Below are positions 32,674 to 43,701 of a DNA stretch of 64,000 bases, in pieces (position 1 is the stretch's first letter; each line of letters starts with the position of its first letter). Source of the DNA: Teratosphaeria epicoccoides (Eukaryota > Ascomycota > Dothideomycetes > Mycosphaerellales > Teratosphaeriaceae); contig JADDMT010000007.1 in the NCBI GenBank assembly GCA_021401465.1, positions 310,001 through 374,000 of the forward strand, read 5' to 3'. The notes beneath the pieces are model-generated. The model was not told the origin of the DNA. It saw only the letters and a list, made by a program, of their open reading frames with translations, and made no database searches. The translations under genes were made by a program, and so were the position numbers.

Positions 32674-34452
32674 CTACTCCTCCCGCTTCCTCTTCTTCTG
32701 CTGCTTGCGGTCCGACGTGGGACTCAGATCGCCATCTGAGTAGCCGACTGAGCTACCGCTGCTGCTCGCAGCAACCTGAGCTGTGACGTCGTACAGCATG
32801 GCGCCGAGCTGGCTGGCATCAGGACTGACACGCTGAGAGTAGGCAGGTTGCTCGCTCTTGGGCCTGATCAGACTGCCAGCGTCCCCGCCGTTGACAGACT
32901 CGATCGGTTGTTGCATCAGATGTTCGCCAGGCGAGGAAAGGACGCCCATAACCATGGTGCCGGCGCCGTGAGTACGTTGGTGCTGGCTAAGGTTGTCGGA
33001 GCGTGAGAATTTCTTGCCGCAGTCGGTGCATTCAAAGGGCTTGTCGTGTGTATGGAGAGACCTGTAGTGGCGCTTGAGGTGTTCCTGTCTCCTGAAGCGG
33101 CGGCTGCAAAGTGTGCAGACGAAAGTCTTGGAGGGGTCGTCAGTCAGGGACTGCTTGCGGCCGCGACGCGAGACATTGCTGCCTTGCGTTGGCGTCGGTG
33201 CCTGTGACTCTGTGCCGTCTCCAGTGGTGCTTGGCGCATTCGATGTCGGTGCCGTGGATGACTGATGAGTGTTTGCGTGGGAGGAGGGAGTCGACGCCTC
33301 CATAGCTTTTTTGTTGTTTTTTCGCTTTGGCTGTTGTTGAGCGGCCGCTTCCGCAACCTCGGGAATTGAGAATTCGGAAGCGGAAGGGGAGAAGCTAGCG
33401 GCCGCCGCAAGCTCATCCTCGTCGCTGAAGCTCTCCTCGCTAAAAAAGCCGTCATCCTCTATCATGACAGGAGCCATGCCAATTCTTTGGCGCTTGCTTC
33501 CATTGAAATCGATATTATCCGGAACAGTGTAAGTGATCATGCCCTCAAATTCGTTCTCAACATCCAGCTCGAAAATCGGCTCGAAGGTAGGCATGCCACC
33601 GTAGTTCAGAAGCTCTGCAGGTGCCGCAATGGCAACGCTGTCGTGGCGAGGCTGCTGCTCCATTTTGTGCATTACCTTACGCTCCTCATCTCTGGAAGAC
33701 AATTTTGGCAAAGTCTGGAATTCCGATGACGCGGTGCACACAATGAGATTCCTCGGGTCACACACATCCTGCTCAGAAGCAACAGACTGAGGGACAGGTG
33801 AAGGTGAGGGCGAGAGCGAAGGACAGGAAGTGGCGGCGTTTGCGGCGGAGGTAGGATGCAGGAACACAGGTGTCATGGGAGGCGATCCTGGACGAGTCCA
33901 GTCACCACCGGCCAAGACCTCAGTGAAGACCTCCTCCTCGCAACCCTCCTTGACGGCTGGATAACTGGAAAGGCTTTGTTTCGCAAAGAACACACCATTG
34001 GCAGGCGTCGGCAAGATGTCGCATGTCGATGGCGGACTATCCGGTGATCCAGCGGCGGATAATGTTGGTGTGGTCGGGTGATATGTTTGAGTTTCAGTGT
34101 TGATGGGCATCAGGGCATGAAAGTCTTGCTGCACCATGATGCTTGGCTTGCTCTGCTGAGGACGGGGCGATGTGGCCGGAGTAAGCATTGACTGCGAGAC
34201 GTAGACTTGTGCAGTTTGATAGTGCGTCGGCGCGCCTGCAGCAGGAGGTTGCTGCTGGTACGTATGCTGGGACTGCGATTGAATCTGGTATGGCATCATG
34301 TATTGCGGGCTTGATGGCAGGATCGCCATTGGCAAGCCATGCGGATGTGGTGTGAAATGTCCATGTTGCCTATTCTCCGGGCTGGGTCCAGGGTTGTAGT
34401 AGAAGAAGGGTGCTTGGCCCATAGGCGGGGTCGTCTGCTGGGCGTGATCCAT
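32674..34452 (-). CDS. seb1: Msn2/Msn4-type stress-response C2H2 factor (Seb1/MsnA)
   Basis: Intronless, 592 residues. Two adjacent C2H2 fingers lie near the C-terminus, about residues 445-500: [20 protein letters not shown] followed by [20 protein letters not shown] and HQRTHG. This pair is nearly invariant in the Msn2/Seb1 family, which binds the stress-response element AGGGG. The long N-terminus is Gln/Pro/Ser-rich with short conserved islands ([39 protein letters not shown]) that may be activation or docking motifs. A basic [10 protein letters not shown] ends the protein and may serve nuclear import. In filamentous fungi this regulator controls osmotic, oxidative and heat responses and conidiation. 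The 3.3-kb upstream region is long, which fits a heavily regulated gene. Confidence 0.95.
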   Translation of the reverse strand: MDHAQQTTPPMGQAPFFYYNPGPSPENRQHGHFTPHPHGLPMAILPSSPQYMMPYQIQSQSQHTYQQQPPAAGAPTHYQTAQVYVSQSMLTPATSPRPQQSKPSIMVQQDFHALMPINTETQTYHPTTPTLSAAGSPDSPPSTCDILPTPANGVFFAKQSLSSYPAVKEGCEEEVFTEVLAGGDWTRPGSPPMTPVFLHPTSAANAATSCPSLSPSPSPVPQSVASEQDVCDPRNLIVCTASSEFQTLPKLSSRDEERKVMHKMEQQPRHDSVAIAAPAELLNYGGMPTFEPIFELDVENEFEGMITYTVPDNIDFNGSKRQRIGMAPVMIEDDGFFSEESFSDEDELAAAASFSPSASEFSIPEVAEAAAQQQPKRKNNKKAMEASTPSSHANTHQSSTAPTSNAPSTTGDGTESQAPTPTQGSNVSRRGRKQSLTDDPSKTFVCTLCSRRFRRQEHLKRHYRSLHTHDKPFECTDCGKKFSRSDNLSQHQRTHGAGTMVMGVLSSPGEHLMQQPIESVNGGDAGSLIRPKSEQPAYSQRVSPDASQLGAMLYDVTAQVAASSSGSSVGYSDGDLSPTSDRKQQKKRKREE

Positions 34453-37400
34453 TGCAACTTTAGTTTTCTGCGGGCAGCGTCAGGAATGGTCTGCGTCTCG
34501 TTCAATTCACTTTGTCTTCCGACTGACCGCTTTCGATCTGGTTCTTGTAGAGGCGTTGTTTTTGGAGCCGGCTCATACGATATGCGTCGGATCCGCGTCG
34601 AATTAAATGATTGGTGATAGAGTTGTACAGTAGTCGTCTCGATGTGAGGTGTGAGATCCAAGGAATGGCAGCGACGACTCTAGAGATCGGCTCTAGAAAT
34701 GCGATGGGTGGTGCGTATGTGGATAGTTGCACAAGTTATCTAGTACAGCATGGGTGGAGTCCCAAAAGAGTGTCTGACACGGTCGAGGGGATTGAAACGG
34801 TGTCTGGAGTGGGAAGCAATGAAATAAGAGATGACGATAGAACAATCGACAAGAAAATGGTCGTGCTGATAAAACCCTGAACGAATGATGGGGATGAAGC
34901 GGGATAAGAAGCAACCAGCGGCCAGAAGTTGACCAGAGTGGCTTCGTCAGGCACAGAATTTAGCGCACAAACGATTCGCGATGGCTGCTGGGGATGTCGG
35001 GACGGCTGCTCGACCTGCGCGCACAGGCGCAGAAGCCAACTTGCGCACCAAGACCCGACGAATCTCAGTGTTCTTGCGCTGCAGGTACAAGCTGGGCCCC
35101 GGCCCTGCGCTAATGCATGTTCCACGATCCTGGCAGGCTGCATCATTGGCTGCGTATCGGTCACCATACGCATATCTGCGCATGTCAGAAGTCGTGAGCT
35201 GCGTGCATCCGCGGTTCAGCGTGCAGTCGGACGCACCTCTTGCATGTCGTCCGCAGTGTGCAGGCCGATGTACAACACGAGCATTATATGGTTCTTCGGA
35301 GGCATCATGTGTCAACCAACGCACGCGGACTCCGTGGTACGGCAACAGCGGCGAGATGCTGTGGCAGGCAAGGTGAACCAGAGTCAGCGTCTTGCATCCC
35401 AAACGCTGATTCGAAGCAGAAGCCAGTGTTGCGGTGGTCTGCAGAGTGACGAGACCTCATCTCATCAGGTGTTCCATGGGCTGAGCGCTGCATGTCGCTG
35501 GTGCTAAAAGCATTCATTGTGCCCACCAGCCATGCATGTGTGTGACAGGTACCGCGCGAACAAGATGTTCCGATGGCAAGAAACAGTCTGTTTGGTCAGA
35601 AAGCGGGCGCCATGCGTCCGACTCGCCTCCAATCGACACATGCGAGACTTGGTTGTGACCACCAAAGCTCTCGCCACACACACCTGTGATGCACTGGTAG
35701 TTCGCAGCCGCTGTCTTTGCCACGAATGGGAATGCAAAAGCACCCGATGACTTCCAATCATGGGCATTACTGGTTGACTCAGTGTCTTCGGGCGCGTGAA
35801 GAAGGGACCTGCTGGATCTAGACAGTCAGGTGCTAGGGCCTCGGCCTTGCGAGTCGCGACGCGTTACTATGACAGATTTTCCTCCGTCATGCTTCATCAA
35901 AAATGAAAGATTTCCACGGCACATGTGACTGAAACACAGCAGTTTTCGCTAACGCAGGTACTGGGTGCGTCTCCCTGACAAATTTTCTGGCTCGTCGATC
36001 TCTCGATATCTGGCGAAACTGAAGTGGTAAATGGATCCTGCTCTCCGGGACCCCTCCCAGAGTCCTCCCCCACGCTCGGCCGTTTCATCATGTAACCTTG
36101 GCGTCTTCGAGAAACTCGCCAGACGCCTACGATCACAGCCAGCAGCAGGACCGACACGGCGGGTCAATTGAGAACCTGGAAAGCGACGTAACAGAAGGTC
36201 CTTCGCATAGATATGTGGGACAATTTTCTTGCTCTCTGTCGTGGATTGCGTTGCCGACAAATGATGTTTTGCTAAATTGAAGGGCTGTGGGCACAGCTCG
36301 GCCAGCTGGAACCTCACAACGCGCCGCGTCATTGATCGTTGACCCATCCTCGGCACTAAAAATTGAACAAGAATAGCTTGCTTCGCGGCGGACACTTTAC
36401 ATAGAGCTTATGCCATTGACAAAGCTACAGTTACACAACGTTCCGGTCTTTCCACAAGTGACAGTATTCTGAGGAGGAAAGGCGCATGGCAGTGGATGCG
36501 TTTCTGGCGGAAAAAATCTGGTAGAGCGCACGAGTAGACACATGCATACATGTAGCCGCTAATGAGTCGTGCTTACGTCAGGGTTGCACTCACGAGACCA
36601 CTTGTAAAGTTCTGCAAATGTCTCCCTTTCACCATGACTCCCTGTTATGACACCTCATATGCACGCGAGTTTTCCACCAGAATTTGATGACTGGGTTGCG
36701 TATGTATCTCTGTCAGGCTAAGCATTATACAGACCGTCTGCAGGCATTATTAGCCTGTGGCTTACGCGAGCTGCCCCATTGTCATACGAGCAAAGATGGC
36801 GCGCGGTCCATCAGATAGCAAGCGCATGCAACTTCGGACGGGCATCTCAATTCTCAGCACGTCTTGGTCGTAATCGCTCATCAAATGCCCTGTCAACACA
36901 GCTGCAGCCCGCCGCGTCCGGTCGACTGGCACAACCCTCCATCATACCAGCCAACCGGCATTGTCATTGGCCAGGATCCCTCCACATCCAAGAGCCGGCG
37001 ATGGACTTCCGGGGAAGGTCTTCCGTCGTGCTTCTGGCGAAGTCACCTTCATAGCAGTGATCTGCTGGTTAACGAGATTGAGACCATCCATTTTCTCCAC
37101 CTGTGTATCTCTCCATCTCCGGGAGCCGGAGACTCTTACTGTAGCATCGCCCTGGTTACCTGGTACCGACGGCCAAGCTACCGGCCGCGTAGCGTGAACT
37201 CACGACCGCGGCATTTGGATCCCAGAACCTTCTCACAAGCGTCTTCGAATCTACCAAAGTGGATATTCATCAATCAACACGACAATGAATTTGCCGACAA
37301 GCGACGTAAATCCTCCCGCGCCCTGGAGGCCGGAGCTGTATTGCGAGAGCGTGCGTGAATTGCAAATGAAATGAAGATCCTTGATTCTTGACTCGCAAAT

Positions 37401-37801
37401 CTATATTGACGGCGGACACGCTTTGGAAGCGAACCACAGGGTTTGCGAGAACAAGGCCAGGCACGATAACTGAACGTGAAGGTTGAAGAATTCGTGAAAC
37501 GGCTGCAAAAGCTGCGATTTGAAGCCTTGAACTCGTGTACCATTCTTATCCTCCCCTCGGCGAGAAGTAGAGACATCACCGTACCTTCGCGACATCTCGC
37601 CTCAACCACTCGTCCATGTGGCATGTGCTCAACATTGGAAAACCACCAAGTGGCGAAAGCCAAACCATGCCATATGCCGTAGCCGGACGCCATCGAACTC
37701 GTTCAGGACTGTCGTGCCTATCTTGATACCAAACTTAGCACCGAGAAACTTTGCCCTGAAATCCTCCACGCCTGTTCCGACTCCCCCACGGCCATCTTGC
37801 G
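34453..37801. other. 3.3-kb gene-free stretch upstream of seb1
   Basis: The longest open frames (192 codons at 34929-35507 +, 164 codons at 36864-37358 +) have no domain, signal peptide or joinable partner. I assign no feature. The seb1 promoter and long leader are expected in its left part and the 3' UTR of the NRPS-like gene at its right end. Confidence 0.45.
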
Positions 37802-40800
37802 CTACACGTCTGTCTGGATCCAACTCCAAAGCTTATAGAAAAAGGCCTCGTCGATCGGATCCACCCGCCTGAGTGCTGGAATTGCGGCCTTTGTGCGCCT
37901 CATTTCGAAAGCAGATGCCGCCGGTCGTGATGAGGTAGCATCTGGTACAGTTGAAGCTGCAGGGTCCGTTGCTCGCAATCTCTGAGGCTCTTGTTGAGAA
38001 GGATGGGCAGAAGGCTGCTTGTAGGCTTCCCTCCAGAAATCCAGCAGTTGCGCCGCCGGATGTGCTGAGCCGGCAGCGGACTCGTCCACGCCAATTTCGA
38101 GGCGTTCAACCCAAGTGTGTGGCTCGACGATGTCAAAGTCAATCGTTCTCTTCAGCCAGCCCAGAAGGTCGGTCCAAGTTGGCTTGGTATTCTCGTTCAG
38201 CACATGGAAGAACGCCACTGTATCATCTTGGCTTGGCGATGATGCCTCGGTGCCTTCGATGAGCGCTGTAGCGGCGATGTCGACCGGCAGCCAGTTGAGA
38301 GGCTCGTTCTTCAGAGCAGGAAGACTGTGGGCGACCTTGATGGCGCTCAGCATCATCGGATACGCCTCTTTTGTGTTCCACACGCCATTGACAGTATCAC
38401 CGGACAATTGTCCAACTCTGAATACCTTGATCTTACCTTGGAGTCTGGTGATTGCACCTGCGCGCTGGCAAATGTGCTCGGCAACCCATTTGCTTCTTGA
38501 GTAGCCCTTGTTGTCTGCTGCACTCGGATTATCGATTATGTGCTCGGGCACTGGTTTGCCATCCTTCGAGTACGCCATTGAACTGGCAACGCTGGAGCAA
38601 AACCCGAAGACCGGTGCCTCCCGCCTTGTGGACGCAAGCGCTAGGTTGACCAAATGAGTAACACCTGCGATACTGTCCCTGACAAAGCTCCGCAATTTCA
38701 TCCTGAAATTGACGGACCAAGCGACATGCAGGATAGTTGTGACTTCACGCGTCAATCTCGCGTATGTGTCATCAGACAAACCCAGCATCTCGTCGCTGAG
38801 CGTTGCGCGCAGTACCACGACTTTTTCGTCACCATCAATGGGCTTCAGCTGCCGTTGCCCGAGCGCTTCGTTGACGCGTTCGCGTGCTGCATGGTCATCT
38901 GCCCCGCGAACCAGACAATAGATCCTCCGAGTACTTGGCCGTGATCGGTGTTGGTCCAAGACATGTGCGCCAAGAGCCCCAGTGGCTCCTGTCAACACGA
39001 CCACGTCACCGCCTCCCACATCCTCTTGTGGATGGGTGATCCCATTGTCAAGTTTCTGCCTCTTGGAATCGCGCTCCGCGGTCGTGTAGAACTTGCCGTA
39101 CTGCTGGACGAGTTCATGCATGTACTCCAGTTCCCGCCTCTCTGCATCACCGGCAATGTCCTCGTCTCCGTGCCGCCTCCGTCGTATGTACTGTACAAGC
39201 TGTTCGACGGTGCCACAATCCTCAACCACATTTATTGGAAGGTGGCCAGTAAAGTGAGGTGGTAATAGTCGACGAAGCTTACTCCGTATTTGCATGCCCG
39301 CCACGGAATCCACTCCGAAGGAAAACAGATCAGTCTCAGGCGTCAAGTTGCCGCCTTTTGCTACGCTAGATTCTACAATCTGCATAATGTATGCATGTAG
39401 CTCTTCATCGGCCACATCTCCAGTAGATTCAGCATCGTTCGCTGTAGAGTATGCAGTCTCAATTTCTTTTTGAAAACGCGTTTCTGCCGCTCCTCGCAAA
39501 ATGGTTCCCTTGCTGCTTTTCTCAAGTGGCGGAGCCAGTAGACTCATTGGCACAAGCATTGCTCTTCCGATTCTGGCATGGTCCTGACTGCCTGCATTCA
39601 ATTTCTCCACTTGAGGCCACACTTGTTGTAGCAACTCGTCGTCTGGCATCAGGTGCGCCTCCAAACTCCTGAATAACAATGCACCCGGATATGGCTGTCC
39701 GTTGCCGAAGATAAAAACATCGCCCAGCAGATTCGATGTCGCGATGGAAGCTTCCAATGGTGCTGGGTCAAACTTCTTACCCGTGATCAGAGTCAATTGG
39801 CTGTCAGCTCGGGAGTGATATCGCCACGCATTGGGCAGGGTTGGGTGCTTTGCGAAGAGGTCAGAAGTTGCATACGAATCATCCTCACGATTGCGTTTCG
39901 CCATGTGCGGCCAACCATTCAGCACCACTAACTCTGACAGATTACCGTCTGCTTGAGCCTCGAAGCGGAAATACTTCTCTGCACCAGAAATCACACGAAG
40001 GTACTGCCACTCCATGTCGTTCTTGTAGTCTCGGTGGGAAGAAAGCAGGAATCCACATTCTGCACTGCCAAAGCGTGAGATGAGGTTTACGTTGCTACTG
40101 ACAAGGCGGTCGCCTACTTCTGCAGGCAAGGCCGCTCCGCCCACGCCCACAATGTCCATGCTTTGCAAGTACTTGAGGCCATTGACGTCTGCCTCCATCA
40201 TCTGCAGAACGTAGGGCACCGACGAGAAGTACCTCACAGGCGGGGCCCTCCGAGATCTGGTCTCGTCAGTTGCAACGTCAAGACATCTGACAATATTCGT
40301 TGCGGTAATCGGCACCGCTTTTCCCGGAAACAGATAGATCATAGTATTACTGGTCCAAGCACGAAACAAGTCCGCAATCCCGCCATGGTACAGTGGGGTC
40401 GTTGTGAAGGTTGATGCTTCGCGCCCTTGCTTGAGATTAGGGAGGACACCTACACCAGCGCGATGCGATTGTGGAATTGGTTTTGGCATCCCAGACGACG
40501 TTCCAGATGTATGATGCAGGTAGGCAACCTGGGACTCATGCACGTCCACATTAGCCTGCAAACCCGGTCCGTGCTCCGGCTTGCTCTGCGCTGGTATGTA
40601 GCGCTCACGGTCTACATGTCCGTTGCCAAACGGCAGAACCACGGTCGTTAGCCTCGACTGAGAGGCGCCGTTCTGCGCCCGATTCGAGGCCTCAAGTGCT
40701 TGCTCTGCATAGAGGTCATCATAGAGCAGAAGACCAACCTCACAAGTTTTGCAGAGGTTGGCAATAGCGGCAGGCTGACATTGAGGTGCGATGAGTAACA

Positions 40801-41188
40801 CCGACTTTCCCAACCTCATCAATGCCAGCCAGGTGAACAGAAAGTCGGGCGTACTAGGGCATAGCAGACCGATAGTTTGTCTTTCCAATGCTGCCACTCC
40901 AGGGTTTCGGGCAAGTGTTTGAGCTGTGTATTCAGAGCCAACCTGGATATCGCAAAATGTAAATGCAAGGATCTTCCACGGATGTCCTTGGGTGTCTCCT
41001 GGCAGCGGAAATCCTACAGCAGGATGCTCTGGGCAGTCTTTAGCCAGGGCATCGACCAGGGCAGTCACAGTCTTGTGAGGTTGCTGCAAACCCAAAGCTG
41101 CAGCTTGGCCCAGTGTGCATGTGAAGTAGTTTGGGTCCATGGCTGGAGTGAGCTTGATGTTGGCGAGAGGGAGCTGGCAAACTTGCAA
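37802..41188 (-). CDS. NRPS-like adenylation-thiolation-reductase (A-T-R) enzyme
   Basis: Intronless, 1128 residues; Met 17 (MDPNYFTCTLGQAAAL, start 41140) is an alternative start. The adenylation domain covers about 40-590 and has the phosphate-binding motif YLHHTSGTSSGMPKP at about 224-238 and later SRFGSAECG. The carrier domain has DLFSFGVDSVAGMQIRSKLR with the phosphopantetheine Ser at about 628. The reductase domain has VVVLTGATGALGAHVL at about 725-740 and the catalytic YSRSKW at about 898. This layout activates a carboxylic acid as adenylate, loads it on the carrier and releases it as aldehyde or alcohol with NADPH. There is no condensation domain. No tailoring enzymes, transporter or pathway regulator flank it; the neighbour is splicing factor SPP2. 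The substrate cannot be read by eye. Confidence 0.93.
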   Translation of the reverse strand: MQVCQLPLANIKLTPAMDPNYFTCTLGQAAALGLQQPHKTVTALVDALAKDCPEHPAVGFPLPGDTQGHPWKILAFTFCDIQVGSEYTAQTLARNPGVAALERQTIGLLCPSTPDFLFTWLALMRLGKSVLLIAPQCQPAAIANLCKTCEVGLLLYDDLYAEQALEASNRAQNGASQSRLTTVVLPFGNGHVDRERYIPAQSKPEHGPGLQANVDVHESQVAYLHHTSGTSSGMPKPIPQSHRAGVGVLPNLKQGREASTFTTTPLYHGGIADLFRAWTSNTMIYLFPGKAVPITATNIVRCLDVATDETRSRRAPPVRYFSSVPYVLQMMEADVNGLKYLQSMDIVGVGGAALPAEVGDRLVSSNVNLISRFGSAECGFLLSSHRDYKNDMEWQYLRVISGAEKYFRFEAQADGNLSELVVLNGWPHMAKRNREDDSYATSDLFAKHPTLPNAWRYHSRADSQLTLITGKKFDPAPLEASIATSNLLGDVFIFGNGQPYPGALLFRSLEAHLMPDDELLQQVWPQVEKLNAGSQDHARIGRAMLVPMSLLAPPLEKSSKGTILRGAAETRFQKEIETAYSTANDAESTGDVADEELHAYIMQIVESSVAKGGNLTPETDLFSFGVDSVAGMQIRSKLRRLLPPHFTGHLPINVVEDCGTVEQLVQYIRRRRHGDEDIAGDAERRELEYMHELVQQYGKFYTTAERDSKRQKLDNGITHPQEDVGGGDVVVLTGATGALGAHVLDQHRSRPSTRRIYCLVRGADDHAARERVNEALGQRQLKPIDGDEKVVVLRATLSDEMLGLSDDTYARLTREVTTILHVAWSVNFRMKLRSFVRDSIAGVTHLVNLALASTRREAPVFGFCSSVASSMAYSKDGKPVPEHIIDNPSAADNKGYSRSKWVAEHICQRAGAITRLQGKIKVFRVGQLSGDTVNGVWNTKEAYPMMLSAIKVAHSLPALKNEPLNWLPVDIAATALIEGTEASSPSQDDTVAFFHVLNENTKPTWTDLLGWLKRTIDFDIVEPHTWVERLEIGVDESAAGSAHPAAQLLDFWREAYKQPSAHPSQQEPQRLRATDPAASTVPDATSSRPAASAFEMRRTKAAIPALRRVDPIDEAFFYKLWSWIQTDV

Positions 41189-41559
41189 TGTATTCGCTGA
41201 GGATACCTACTCGTCATATATTGGGCGTTCCCGCTTTTCGCATTTAACCTTTGTGCACAGCTTGCGCCGCGGTGCGATGCGATGTGTAGGAGATAGCAAA
41301 ATGAGTATCACCTACATCACTCTTGCCAGCGTAATAGGAGTTGACTTCTGCTCGCTGCCCTGATGCGCGATTTCTGTACAGGCAGGCTGCGTTGTGAGGT
41401 CATAGAAGGCATAGACAAACAATGGAAGACGGCGGCTGTCCCTCGGTACTTGACTCGTGTCTCGATGCGGCTCGTAGTTCCTGACTCTTCCAAATCACAT
41501 CTCCAGACTTTCTTCCAGTCCTAGAGCATCCTTGTATCTTTGCGATTGCAAGCGGCAGA
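41189..41559. promoter_or_regulatory. divergent promoter, NRPS-like gene / SPP2
   Basis: 371 bp between the first possible start codons (419 bp if the second Met of the NRPS-like protein is used). No named element recognised. Confidence 0.4.
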
Positions 41560-42798
41560 ATGAGCGAACAGCGTGAAGGAAGGATATTGCTTGCGCTGGG
41601 CAAGAAGCCCGCGCCCTCCAATGGTGTAAAGCGATCGCATGCGTCTTTGCGCGAGGACGAGGAGGAGGACTGCGACGAAGGAAAAGCGCAAAAGGTGTCG
41701 CATTTCGACAAGTCAGCTGGCGGCGCAGTCGACGAGAGCAGGCAAAAAATGGAAGATAAGCCGTTGGTAATTGTGCCGCAAGCCAACCGCGACTGGAAGG
41801 AGGCTAGCAAGCGCAGGAAGCAGAAGAATGGATTGCCGCCGGAAGCAAATTGGGGCACTACCATCAGCGAGCAAATGGAGAAGCAGGTGGAGGCACGAAA
41901 GCCTGGCTTCGGTTTGAACGTAAGGAAGCGAAAAAGTGACAGCGAGGAGCCAATTATCAAGGGCGAAGACCGACATGCGGAGGCGAAGACAAGACAGGAG
42001 CAGCCTCCCGAGCCGAACGGTGAAGCCTCCGTACAGCGCAAGACGGAGGACGAGTTGGCCATGGACGCGCTGCTGGGAAAGACAACTGACGCCAACTTGG
42101 TCTTGCCTGTCGTGTCGGAAGAACAAGCCTTCGAGCAAGACTTCCGGTCAGCACCAGATATGGCAACTTTGGACGATTATGCGCGGGTTCCTGTTGACCA
42201 GTTCGGGGCAGCTTTGCTCCGAGGTATGGGTTGGAAGGACGGCCAAGGTATAGGTTCACAAAAGGACAAGCGGTTGGAGAAGACGAAGGTGCGGGAGCGA
42301 AGGCCTGCACTCCTCGGCATTGGCGCAAAGCCAGAAGCTGCTGTTGCAGAGGAAATGGGTGTTTGGGGCAAAGCTGCAAAGAAGGGCGGTGAAGTCAAGA
42401 TCTACAATCCGGTATTGATCAGGGACAAAAAGACCGGCAAGACGTATACTGAGGAAGAGCTTCAGAAGAAGAAAGAGGAGGACGAACGGAAGAAATATGA
42501 CCATGAATTCGAGCAAGAGGAGAAAGATTGGGCACGTAGAACGAGGCGCAAGGACAAAAACGAGACGTCTCGAGAGAGGCGTGAAGATCGCCATAGAAGG
42601 CATAGGGACAAAAATGCTGACCGTGACTGTGACCGCGATCGGGACCGTGAGCGACGGCGACGTGACGATAGTGATGAGGAATATTATAGGCGCAGGGAGA
42701 AAGAGAGGCGGCGAAGAGATCGGCATGACAGTGGTCGCGACCACGACAGGCGGGACAGAGAAAGTGATCGAGACAGACATCGGGACCGCAGGCCGTGA
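41560..42798 (+). CDS. SPP2: pre-mRNA-splicing factor Spp2, G-patch
   Basis: Intronless, 412 residues. An acidic, Lys-rich N-terminal half holds the conserved PLVIVPQANRDWKEASKRRK and a PGFGLNVRKRK motif. The Spp2/GPKOW G-patch follows at about 205-235 (YARVPVDQFGAALLRGMGWK then DGQGIGSQKDKRLEK). The C-terminus is RD/RE-rich, as in many spliceosomal proteins. Spp2 binds and activates the DEAH helicase Prp2 through the G-patch before the first splicing step. The length exceeds yeast Spp2 because of the RD tail. Confidence 0.93.
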   Translation: MSEQREGRILLALGKKPAPSNGVKRSHASLREDEEEDCDEGKAQKVSHFDKSAGGAVDESRQKMEDKPLVIVPQANRDWKEASKRRKQKNGLPPEANWGTTISEQMEKQVEARKPGFGLNVRKRKSDSEEPIIKGEDRHAEAKTRQEQPPEPNGEASVQRKTEDELAMDALLGKTTDANLVLPVVSEEQAFEQDFRSAPDMATLDDYARVPVDQFGAALLRGMGWKDGQGIGSQKDKRLEKTKVRERRPALLGIGAKPEAAVAEEMGVWGKAAKKGGEVKIYNPVLIRDKKTGKTYTEEELQKKKEEDERKKYDHEFEQEEKDWARRTRRKDKNETSRERREDRHRRHRDKNADRDCDRDRDRERRRRDDSDEEYYRRREKERRRRDRHDSGRDHDRRDRESDRDRHRDRRP

Positions 42799-42989
42799 GA
42801 TAGAGCCGGGGCAGCGCACACAAGGGACCGAAGTCTGCGCACTCAATCTTCCACCTTTGCTCCGATGCGCTTCACATTGTCCAGTGCTCGCACCTTCGTA
42901 CCAATTCCCAACCAGACACCTTTCACGACCCCGCGCCAGGCTCGCCTCAGAGCCAAGGCATGTTCTGCTCAAGTCGCGCTTCCTTCGTC

Positions 42990-43552
42990 ATCGCCGATCT
43001 TTGAGCTGGATCTTGCGCGCTTATAAGCGGCACAGCCGCTCAACGTGCTTCCACCCATTGCCCCTCCTGATGTCCCGCATTGCTTCAATAGCATCTTGAT
43101 GCTCTCGATATGCCTGTCGTGCATTGGCTGCCAGAGATCTACACAATCCGGTCAGCAGGTCCCAGTCTGCAGCACTTCAAGCCTGGTGTCTGGGCTTTGA
43201 TCGGGGCTTGGCGGTCAGTGCTGGTACTGTACCAACGCCTGCAGGCGGACACACCGCAAGATCGCGATTGATATCCGCAGCATGCCACTCGATATCATTC
43301 GCGATAATTGTGCGTGGTACTTTTGAAATTCATGTTGTAGAAGCATGCATCGATGTGATCGTCAAGACCGCTGTTGAGTGCCGTCGCCGCAAATGTAGCC
43401 AGCCCGAATTTGGTACCAAGGATATCCATTGGAACAGCAACTGGATTGTTTCAGGAGCCGCTGCACTTTGTCCTCGAACTCTTGTGCTGCACCGGGACCT
43501 TGCGTTTGAGCTCGTAGCCAAGCACGACCGCCTTTTTTTTTTTTTTTTTTTT
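42990..43552 (-). pseudogene. frameshifted tandem copy of the adjacent cysteine-domain gene
   Basis: On the same strand as, and 150 bp downstream of, the intact gene. Blocks of its C-terminal domain reappear in order but in different frames. First comes GGRAWLRAQTQGPGAAQEFE and EDKVQRLLKQSSCCSNGYPW, then AGYICGDGTQ. After a one-base shift comes GLDDHIDACFYNM, matching SDEDIDICFLDGA of the intact copy. After further shifts comes VDLWQPMHDRHIESI, matching VDHWQPMHKRHADCV. In-frame stops separate the blocks. The coiled-coil part is absent, so the copy is truncated as well. A 20-base homopolymer lies exactly where the intact gene has Lys codons (KKSGGKAW). Confidence 0.75.
43533..43552 (+). repeat. 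T20 homopolymer (A20 on the coding strand)
   Basis: Twenty consecutive T on the + strand. On the minus strand it reads as Lys codons at the head of the decayed copy, aligned to the KSKK of the intact gene. This suggests slippage expansion of an AAA/AAG run. Confidence 0.95.
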
Positions 43553-43701
43553 GGAAATGTTGGTAGCGTTGATCCGGGCTACTATCTTTTGTTTCTTGCT
43601 CTGGGTCAGCTTTCGCGTGCTGGGGGATGTCAGCTACTGCTCTGGAGTCCTGTGCACATTCGTACATCTGATGGTCGTATTTGGAAGTAGTACATGTACT
43701 G

